Source of the DNA: Prevotella sp.
GTDB lineage: Bacteria > Bacteroidota > Bacteroidia > Bacteroidales > Bacteroidaceae
Assembly: GCA_021204735.1 (NCBI GenBank)
Contig: JAJPYV010000254.1
Location: forward strand, 1-5,489
Direction of reading: 5' to 3'
DNA length: 5,489 nucleotides
The notes beneath the pieces were generated by a model. That model was not told the origin of the DNA and did no database searches. It was given only the letters and a program-made list of their open reading frames with translations. Below are positions 1-5,489 of the stretch, in pieces (positions within the stretch are counted from its first letter, which is position 1; every line of letters begins with the position of its first letter). Made by a program: the position numbers and the translations under genes.

Positions 1-1
1 G

Positions 2-1768
2 AGCACCACAGTAGGTAAGGGGACGCCAGGCTATGCACCATTGGAACAAGCCGACTACCGCGACGGCAAGGGCTTCCCTGTCACAATGGATATTTACGCC
101 CTTGGTGGAACGATGTTCAAGATGCTTACTGGTCACCGTGCGCCAGAGGCTTCCTATATTCTCAATGATGGTTTTCCTGAAGAAGAATTGTCGGAGACAA
201 ATGCCCCTTCTTGGCTCTCAACACTTGTGGAAAAATGCATGAGTCCAATGCGAAAGTCACGTTATCAGACAGTTGATGAAGTGTTGCAAGCACTGCAACA
301 AACTATCGTGTCTGATGATGACATAACAATAATTGATTCTACGATACAAAAAGCAGGTGTTTACGGATATTACAAGAAATGTGTAGGTGATAGGGAATAT
401 GGAACTTTCCAGATGAAGAGAATCCCTGTTACAGACCCGTTGCCTTTCCCTGAAGAGATAAAAATAACATATAAGCCTAATGATGGGAAAGGCATATCGT
501 ATGATATTTCTATGCATGCTAAAGAGACGAGACGTGTGGAAATATATAAAGATGGGTTAAAGGTTTTTTCTGTAAATTGTCTGATAGGCATTCCTGATAA
601 AGTTCATGACTATCTTGTTAATGAAGGTTTTTTAAGCAAGGTACATTGGGAATACGAAGAGTCTACATTGCCTTTAGACATTGATTCCAGCATCTACTTG
701 GAAGTAGCTTTTAGTTATAGCGATGGCACATCTTTTGTGCGTAATCTGCAGAATGCTCATAAAGACTGGTATCATCTTTTCCTTGACAGTGTTAAGGGTT
801 TATTGGATGTACTCACAAAAAGCTCAATAATCCCGGATAAGGGAACAATAAATAAATTACACCGTGATTTCTATGTAAGCAGACCTCTTGTCATAGCCCC
901 TGAAACTAATAGGATAGATATTGAATTCTTCACCAGATTTTATATTGGTAAACATAGAAAGGATGGAAGTTACGAAATCAGTATTACTCCAAACGAAATA
1001 TCGGGTTTTTATTTAGATTTTAATTCAGATCAAGGGTATATTTCCGAGAAGAAACCTATTACCTCATCCAGATTTTCCGTCATATTGTCAGATATTCAAA
1101 AAATAGGCATCCAGATAAGACAGAAAGGAAAAGAGTATAATGGACATAATTCTGATTATGAACCGGAAAAATTCAGAATAGTGCTTTACACATCAAAAGG
1201 ACGGTATGCAATACATGGTCAAACGGATTTGGACTATGGTGATATCGTTGGAGATGTAATAAAATACAACCATAAGATTGCTGTTGCATTACCTGAATTG
1301 AGGAAATGTTTCCGTGAGCAACTCAAAGAATTAATACCATTGGAGTTCAGATTTGATCATAAGATAGAGATAAGGTATTTTCCTATGTCACCTGATAGTA
1401 TAGGAGGATATATTTTGACTATATCAGAAAATGAGATTACTGGTAAAATTTTTCCTAATGATAGAAGGGTTTTGAGAATGAAGAATAAAATTTCATGGCA
1501 AAAACACAATGACTTAATGGAAGTAATCAGAAAATTACCTATTTCAATCAGACAAGATGAAAAGCCGTATTTTGAGATTACGGGATCAGAGTTGTCATTC
1601 GAAATATGGATATACAATGATTATGGTATTTATACAAAGCATTGGTATAAAAGGGGTTGTGGAGATATTGTCGGTGATATTAGTTTATGCAATAATATAA
1701 TCTTAGATGCTTTACCAGAAGTGAAGGCATGTTTTTTTGCGGATATGAGTAATCCAGAGAATACATAA
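2..1768 (+). CDS. Ser/Thr protein kinase, C-terminal part (5' end outside window), with three-repeat C-terminal module
   Basis: The reading frame is open to the left edge, so the first 588 visible residues are the end of a longer protein; the TTG at 41 is internal and not a start. Residues 1 to about 105 (counted from base 2) are the end of a Hanks-type kinase domain. GTPGYAPLEQ at residues 7-16 is the P+1 loop/APE motif. DIYALGGTMFKMLTG starts at residue 30, with the conserved helix-F Asp. PMRKSRYQTVDEVLQAL, near residues 82-98, is the usual RYQ-type end of the C-lobe. The ATP-binding lobe and catalytic loop lie off the window, so activity cannot be judged. The remaining 480 or so residues match no family I recognise. 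They are rich in beta-type and charged sequence, contain no convincing membrane helix, and hold three tandem diverged repeats at about residues 152-271, 304-437 and 454-579. A cytosolic kinase with a sensing or substrate-binding tail is inferred. By hand count GC falls from about 49% (bases 1-300) to about 31% (bases 901-1200). The gene stops at TAA 1766-1768 and is followed by a hairpin terminator. Confidence 0.88.
   Translation, partial: STTVGKGTPGYAPLEQADYRDGKGFPVTMDIYALGGTMFKMLTGHRAPEASYILNDGFPEEELSETNAPSWLSTLVEKCMSPMRKSRYQTVDEVLQALQQTIVSDDDITIIDSTIQKAGVYGYYKKCVGDREYGTFQMKRIPVTDPLPFPEEIKITYKPNDGKGISYDISMHAKETRRVEIYKDGLKVFSVNCLIGIPDKVHDYLVNEGFLSKVHWEYEESTLPLDIDSSIYLEVAFSYSDGTSFVRNLQNAHKDWYHLFLDSVKGLLDVLTKSSIIPDKGTINKLHRDFYVSRPLVIAPETNRIDIEFFTRFYIGKHRKDGSYEISITPNEISGFYLDFNSDQGYISEKKPITSSRFSVILSDIQKIGIQIRQKGKEYNGHNSDYEPEKFRIVLYTSKGRYAIHGQTDLDYGDIVGDVIKYNHKIAVALPELRKCFREQLKELIPLEFRFDHKIEIRYFPMSPDSIGGYILTISENEITGKIFPNDRRVLRMKNKISWQKHNDLMEVIRKLPISIRQDEKPYFEITGSELSFEIWIYNDYGIYTKHWYKRGCGDIVGDISLCNNIILDALPEVKACFFADMSNPENT
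455..814 (+). repeat. Protein repeat copy 1 of 3 in the kinase C-terminal module
   Basis: This stretch encodes the first and most diverged copy. It opens with EIKITYKPNDGKGISYDISM, which parallels KIEIRYF...GGYILTIS in copy 3. It then has a central variable part, a strand-like SSIYLEVAFSYSDGTSFVR segment, and a closing amphipathic helix DSVKGLLDVL. The order (opening strand pair, middle, strand with aromatic residues, closing helix) is the same in all three copies. Homology of this copy rests mainly on that order and the opening motif, so it is less certain than copies 2 and 3. Boundaries are by eye. Confidence 0.5.
911..1312 (+). repeat. Protein repeat copy 2 of 3 in the kinase C-terminal module
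   Basis: The second copy opens with RIDIEFFTRF and GSYEISITPNEISGFYLDF. It continues through FRIVLYTSKGRYAIHG and closes with YGDIVGD...ALPELRKCF. Its last 26 residues match those of copy 3 at 14 positions by hand alignment without gaps, including an identical GDIVGD and ALPE. Together with the ITPNEISG / ISENEITG match near the front, this makes common origin of copies 2 and 3 convincing. Confidence 0.7.
1361..1738 (+). repeat. Protein repeat copy 3 of 3 in the kinase C-terminal module
   Basis: The third copy opens with KIEIRYFPMSPDSIGGYILT and ISENEITGKIF. It continues through LSFEIWIYNDYGIYTKHWY and closes with CGDIVGD...DALPEVKACFF, nine residues before the end of the protein. It is the best partner of copy 2. 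No catalytic or metal-binding motif is evident in it. Confidence 0.7.
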
Positions 1769-1805
1769 CTGTAACCGAAATTGATGAAATGGTTTTGAGA
1801 CATTC

Positions 1806-1835
1806 AAAAAATCCCGCGATTTGCGGGATTTTTTT
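1806..1835. terminator. Bidirectional intrinsic terminator between convergent genes
   Basis: A perfect 12-bp inverted repeat, AAAAAATCCCGC at 1806-1817 and GCGGGATTTTTT at 1823-1834, encloses a five-base loop (GATTT). The GC core is 6 bp, flanked by an A-run on the left and a T-run of seven on the right. Either strand's transcript therefore forms a GC-rich hairpin followed by a U-run. It sits 37 bases after the kinase stop and 28 bases beyond the end of the lyase stop codon on the other strand, so one element can end both transcripts. Confidence 0.9.
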
Positions 1836-1863
1836 AAGTGAATATTTTTATTTCAAACCGTTA

Positions 1864-4800
1864 TTATTTCAGGTATTTCTTACCGTTGATAATGTAGATT
1901 CCCTTAGATGGTATGCTGTTGAGGCGTATGCCTTGCAGATTGTAGATAGCGTTGTTGGATACGCCAGTCTGTTCATCAGAGAGAATTTCCGTTATGCCAG
2001 TAGTTCCACTGTATAACGAAGGACTGAGTGTGTAAGAGCTTGCAAGCGGGTCGGATTCAGTTCCTTCAAAAACTACATATCCAGTACCACCAGTGATAGT
2101 CTCACCGTCAGCGAGGTAGAAGCCAAGGCCACGGTCACCGTCACGGAACTCATAGTAACCCAATGTTTCAGAGTGTTCACCAATAGTAGTGTCACAGTAG
2201 TCACCACAGATAGTAGAGCCTTCCAAAGCATCGCCAGCAACGGCAGTAGGAACGAAGGTTACATTTGGAGTAGTGGAATTGTAGATGATACCAGTGTGAG
2301 GAGCAAGGATAGTTCCGGCCTCAAGTTTGACAGTATTTATGGTATCAACGCCATTCACATAATCAGTTACCTTCCATGCAGCCACGTCATCAGGAATAAT
2401 CACAGGATAAGTGGTGTAGAAGCAATCCCAGTATTTACCGGCATTCTCATCAGTATAATTATCAGACTCCACCTCGAAGCATTCACGAGTGATTTTCTTA
2501 GAGTTACGCAAGTTGTAGCTGAGGTGAGGCGGCTGGTTGTAGCAGCAGTTCTGGTTGATAACCTGAGCACGGTAGTTGGCATCGTCCATAAGATGAGGCA
2601 CAGTGTAGTCAGTTTCGTAGTTAGTAGCGTTTACTACGAGATAATAAGTGTCACCTTCTTGTTCCCAAGTAACGATTTCCTCACGCCAGTCACCGAGGAG
2701 GTCACCGTCAACACAAGGATTATATTTTGTAGAGTTGTTCAGTTCACCAGTGGTGTAGTTAGTACCGTTAACCTGAATCCTGTCGAAGGAGTTAGTTGTA
2801 GGATTATACTGTTCAAGCACATTCTTGTCCCAATAGTCATCAGAGAGAAGACCATCCCAATAAACGCGGATGTTGTAAGAGCCGCCACCGCCATGCTGTA
2901 CATCCTCTGCGATAACATCACCGTTCCAATCGAACATATCTTTAGTACCAGCACACTGGAAATAAGCACCCTCGCACTCAGGGTTATAGTGAGCAGCCAA
3001 GCCACGCCCTGTGTCGCTATCCTCTGTCATGCGCCACAGCATAGTACCAGTTTTTGCATCAATAAGACTTACACCGTAAGGACTATCCTCGTGAGGCATG
3101 AACACCTCGAGACCATCATTATCAGGGTCAAAATCACCGAGATGGAGAGCATCACCATGACCGAGACCAGTTCTGTACATCAGAGTACCATCACTCTTGA
3201 GAGTGGCAGCACCATAGACGATATCCTGCTTGCCATCACCGTCACAGTCGCCAACAGAAACCCAGTGAGCACCTTCTCCATAAAGGCCTTCGCCTTTGGT
3301 TGTGTTGCTGCTCAACCAGCGCAGTGAGAGATTCTCGCCGTCCCAGTCGTATGCCCCGACGAAAGCGCCAGCATAGTAGCCACGAGCGAAGATAGGAGAT
3401 GGGTTAGCATCCTCACCGTCGAGCCATGCTATTGCGGCGAGGTAACGTTCCGAGCGGTTCTGGTTGGAGTCGCCCCAGTAAGACTCGCCAGCAGCATAGT
3501 TAGTATGATAAGGAATAGTAGCAAGTTCAGTACCCGTAGCACCGTCAAATACAGAAATATATTCTGGGCCTTCAACCTGCTTACCCTTGCTGTTTTTCCA
3601 GTCAGCCAATGGGTCGTCACCATCCATGATTACATAATTACCCTGTCCGTCGATAGTTCCAGGACCAGTCTTGATCATGAACTCACCGAAGCCATCGCCA
3701 TCGAAGTCCCATGCGATGAACGGAGTAGTGTGGGCAGAAGCGAAGAAGTTAGGACCGAGGTCAATGCGCCATAGATGAGTGCCATCGAGTTTGTAGCAGT
3801 CGAAGAACTCATCAGAAGTAGATCCGGAGCTGGCAGCGTCTTTCTCGTTGGATGGACTCCACTTGAGGATAATCTCATATTCACCGTCGCCATCCATATC
3901 GCAGAACGAAGCATCATTAGGTGTATAAGAAGCCCCAAGACCAGTAGGGTCAGTAGGTGCACCGTCCATCAGTTCGATGTAGTGAGTCTGGCTATCCCAT
4001 GTCTGAGCACTTACATCAGTTTCGATAACATTACCGTCAGCATCGAGAACTTCAAGTTTGTAATAGTTGTCAGCTGTACCATCGACATCCAAGAAATTCG
4101 TCTTACCAGTGATGACGTTGCCATCATTCAGTTCTTCACTTTGTTCAGAAGCATTAGTTCCGCGATACAGTTTGAATTTCAGGTTGCGGTCGTCCTTTGC
4201 ACGTGCACGCCAGGAAACGAGGTTACCTGCGTCAGAGTGAAGAGCCATAGTACCACGTTTGAGAGCTACAGGTTCACCCTTAACGATAGGTTTAGTAACA
4301 TTGAAAATCACGGAGAAGGTCATTGCCACATTATCACTCTTCATAATAGAGACATCAGCGACACGGTTAGCGTAAGAGATGCTGACAGAATAATCATCAG
4401 CAAACGCATCGCTGAGTGTAGCGGTGAAGTCAGTAGGTTCAGCAGACAGTTTTGTAGTGTAGCAAGCATGACCACCGTTGGAGAGGTCTTTCACGAGGTC
4501 AGTCAAGTCTATTTGTGCAGCATCGGCATCACCGACAGTCCCCATGCACGTAAGAGAAGCTATCATATCACCAACAGAATAGATTTCCGAGTCTATTTCA
4601 CCCTCAATGCAGATGTTGCGGAGACCGAGAGCCTTGTCGGTAGCCACGTTGATGAGGTAGAGAATGAACGTAAGGCTGTCCTCTGTGTTGATGTCGTTGA
4701 TGTAATATTCGTGATGGCTGTAACCAGTGCTGTTGCCATCCATAATCTTGTTGCGAAGAGGAGCGGCAGAGCCTAATTCAGAGCCATCAGTGCCCGCAGC

Positions 4801-5256
4801 CATTTTAGATTCGGTGTATGCGCCTTCTGCCATTTTGATAGTGATGCCACCATTGTCGGTACCCACCTTAACAGCATCGAAAGAGAGTTTTGTCGGTTTG
4901 AACTTATGACCGGCAACAGGAGCGATTCTGAACGTAACTCCATTACCTGTAGCTGCCGACGACTGTTTTGCTGTTGGCACGAGTTCCGTGAAATACGGAT
5001 CGTAGTCGACAGCCTCGTAACCATTGTCAGTGTCAGCACCACTCTTCATCAATGTAGTGGTAGCAGAAAGTTTGCTACCCAATGCGTAATAGACGCTTAC
5101 TAAGGAAGCCCCTTCTTCATCTCCGCTTATAGTGTAAGCAGAGAGATTGTCCATGTCGCTATATTCCCAATTAACTTTCACGGACTGAGCCATAGAGACA
5201 GTCGTTCCAGTTAGCAAGGCAACAAGCGCAAGCAATGTTTTAGTAAGATTTTTCAT
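1864..5256 (-). CDS. Secreted rhamnogalacturonan lyase, polysaccharide lyase family 11, multidomain
   Basis: The product should cleave the GalA-Rha backbone of rhamnogalacturonan I in pectin by beta-elimination, outside the cytoplasm. Residues 1-23 form a signal peptide (Lys2, Lys6, a Leu/Ala/Val core, then SMA before Gln24) with no lipobox Cys. Residues 25-330 are beta-rich accessory sequence, including GLRNICIEGEI near 211-221. The PL11 part spans about 333-916. It begins with the family's beta-sandwich (LVSWRARAKDD...FKLYRGT) and continues as the propeller-like catalytic region. Asp-rich, probably Ca-binding loops include DMDGDGEYE (453), DFDGDGFGE (517), DCDGDGKQD (670) and DFDPDNDGLE (708). 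PL11 landmarks are GAHW (His664), GHGD (His700), NNSTKYNP (840), LLGDWREE (853) and YNQPPH (906). From memory, His664 and His700 have the same spacing as two active-site histidines of Bacillus YesW; I ran no alignment. About 950-1080 is a further beta module, and 1098-1130 is a sorting-type tail. YesW is about 620 residues, so some 500 here are accessory. The ATG at 5254-5256 is chosen because it directly precedes the signal peptide. Confidence 0.93.
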   Translation of the reverse strand: MKNLTKTLLALVALLTGTTVSMAQSVKVNWEYSDMDNLSAYTISGDEEGASLVSVYYALGSKLSATTTLMKSGADTDNGYEAVDYDPYFTELVPTAKQSSAATGNGVTFRIAPVAGHKFKPTKLSFDAVKVGTDNGGITIKMAEGAYTESKMAAGTDGSELGSAAPLRNKIMDGNSTGYSHHEYYINDINTEDSLTFILYLINVATDKALGLRNICIEGEIDSEIYSVGDMIASLTCMGTVGDADAAQIDLTDLVKDLSNGGHACYTTKLSAEPTDFTATLSDAFADDYSVSISYANRVADVSIMKSDNVAMTFSVIFNVTKPIVKGEPVALKRGTMALHSDAGNLVSWRARAKDDRNLKFKLYRGTNASEQSEELNDGNVITGKTNFLDVDGTADNYYKLEVLDADGNVIETDVSAQTWDSQTHYIELMDGAPTDPTGLGASYTPNDASFCDMDGDGEYEIILKWSPSNEKDAASSGSTSDEFFDCYKLDGTHLWRIDLGPNFFASAHTTPFIAWDFDGDGFGEFMIKTGPGTIDGQGNYVIMDGDDPLADWKNSKGKQVEGPEYISVFDGATGTELATIPYHTNYAAGESYWGDSNQNRSERYLAAIAWLDGEDANPSPIFARGYYAGAFVGAYDWDGENLSLRWLSSNTTKGEGLYGEGAHWVSVGDCDGDGKQDIVYGAATLKSDGTLMYRTGLGHGDALHLGDFDPDNDGLEVFMPHEDSPYGVSLIDAKTGTMLWRMTEDSDTGRGLAAHYNPECEGAYFQCAGTKDMFDWNGDVIAEDVQHGGGGSYNIRVYWDGLLSDDYWDKNVLEQYNPTTNSFDRIQVNGTNYTTGELNNSTKYNPCVDGDLLGDWREEIVTWEQEGDTYYLVVNATNYETDYTVPHLMDDANYRAQVINQNCCYNQPPHLSYNLRNSKKITRECFEVESDNYTDENAGKYWDCFYTTYPVIIPDDVAAWKVTDYVNGVDTINTVKLEAGTILAPHTGIIYNSTTPNVTFVPTAVAGDALEGSTICGDYCDTTIGEHSETLGYYEFRDGDRGLGFYLADGETITGGTGYVVFEGTESDPLASSYTLSPSLYSGTTGITEILSDEQTGVSNNAIYNLQGIRLNSIPSKGIYIINGKKYLK

Positions 5257-5489
5257 AAAGTAAATGTTTATTGAATTGATAAAATATTTGTTTTTAATAG
5301 TTATCTTGATGTTTCTATAGTAGTAGTGGCAGGTATTAGCCTATCCACTGCAAATTTACAAAACTTTTTTAAGTTAGTTTCTCAAAATGAAAATTAATAG
5401 TAAAAAATGTTTGCGTTATATTTTGCAGGAGAAGATTGAAATAAGTTTTTCATTATAAATTAACAAAAATTATTATGCTGTAGAAACAT
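5257..5489. other. AT-rich upstream region of the lyase gene, no gene seen
   Basis: This 233-base stretch lies upstream of the lyase start and runs to the window edge. The bases next to the start codon (minus strand AATAAACATTTACTTT before ATG) have no Shine-Dalgarno match, as is usual in Bacteroidetes. A small inverted repeat, AACTT/AAGTT with a T4 loop, lies at 5362-5375 just upstream of the candidate -7 box; it is too short and AT-rich to name as an operator. No open frame, tRNA-like or riboswitch-like structure is apparent, and the start of any gene to the right is outside the window. Confidence 0.6.
5351..5358 (-). promoter_or_regulatory. Candidate Bacteroidetes -7 promoter box for the lyase gene
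   Basis: On the minus strand these bases read TAAATTTG, a full match to the Bacteroidetes -7 consensus TAnnTTTG, and it is the only such match on that strand between 5257 and 5489. The nearest upstream TTTG (minus strand, 5383-5386) is 24 bases away, somewhat longer than the usual spacing of about 20, so the -33 element is weak or degenerate. Transcription would start a few bases downstream, giving a leader of roughly 90 bases. The region is very AT-rich, so a chance match is possible. Confidence 0.4.

Noticed and set aside
41..43. TTG at 41 as a possible start of the kinase gene
   Set aside because: The frame is open upstream to the window edge and the residues before it (GTPGYAP) complete the kinase APE motif, so this codon is an internal Leu.
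1789..2016. Small plus-strand open frame of 75 codons starting in the convergent gap
   Set aside because: It runs through the terminator hairpin and then into the 3' end of the lyase gene on the opposite strand; the product has no recognisable features.
2700..3960. Recurring cacc-gtc-type DNA patterns in the lyase gene that look like a repeat or CRISPR array
   Set aside because: They are the reverse complement of repeated GACGGTGA-type codons for the Asp/Gly-rich loops of the propeller; there is no fixed spacing and no conserved repeat unit.
3429..3962. Minus-strand open frames overlapping the lyase in another frame (3429-3623, 3675-3962)
   Set aside because: They are short, low-complexity Leu/Thr/Ser-rich shadows inside a well-supported gene, with no independent evidence.
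2173..4776. Long plus-strand open frames (2173-3327, 3505-3774 and 3775-4776) opposite the lyase gene, up to 384 codons
   Set aside because: They lie in the frame whose codons pair in register with those of the lyase, so they stay open simply because the lyase rarely uses TTA, CTA and TCA codons. Their translations have no recognisable domain, while the minus-strand product is an unmistakable PL11 enzyme.
5401..5430. A possible plus-strand promoter (TTATATTTTG with a nearby TTTG)
   Set aside because: The spacing inside the -7 box is off by one base and the nearby TTTG is far too close to be a -33 element; no plus-strand gene follows within the window.

Overview
The window looks like part of a Bacteroidales genome, most likely Prevotella/Segatella or a close relative. 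Four things point there. A secreted pectin-degrading lyase has a signal peptide ending in MAQ and a C-terminal tail of the NLQGIRL...GIYIINGKKYLK type, common on secreted Prevotella proteins. Its start codon lies in an AT-rich leader with no Shine-Dalgarno sequence. A Bacteroidetes-style -7 promoter box (TAnnTTTG) lies upstream. The protein kinase fragment carries the GTPGYAPLEQ form of the APE motif that I associate with this phylum. This assignment is inference; no database was searched.

Layout: (1) Bases 2-1768, plus strand: the 3' part of a Ser/Thr protein kinase gene whose start lies left of the window. About 105 residues of kinase C-lobe remain, followed by roughly 480 residues of unrecognised, apparently soluble sequence that contains three diverged tandem copies of a domain of about 120-135 residues. 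(2) Bases 1769-1863: a short convergent intergenic gap with one perfect, symmetric hairpin that can terminate transcription from both sides. (3) Bases 1864-5256, minus strand: a complete 1130-residue secreted rhamnogalacturonan lyase of polysaccharide lyase family 11 (PL11), with long N- and C-terminal accessory regions and a sorting-type tail. (4) Bases 5257-5489: the AT-rich upstream region of the lyase gene, with one good -7 box match and no supportable gene.

The two genes face each other and show no obvious functional link. The lyase would act outside the cytoplasm on the rhamnogalacturonan I backbone of pectin. The kinase is probably a cytosolic signalling enzyme. No SusC/SusD pair, sensor-regulator or second glycan-active gene lies inside the window, so membership of a polysaccharide utilisation locus cannot be judged here. 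I found no convincing new multi-gene system. The most interesting item is the triple-repeat module behind the kinase domain, together with the sharp base-composition change between the two halves of that gene.
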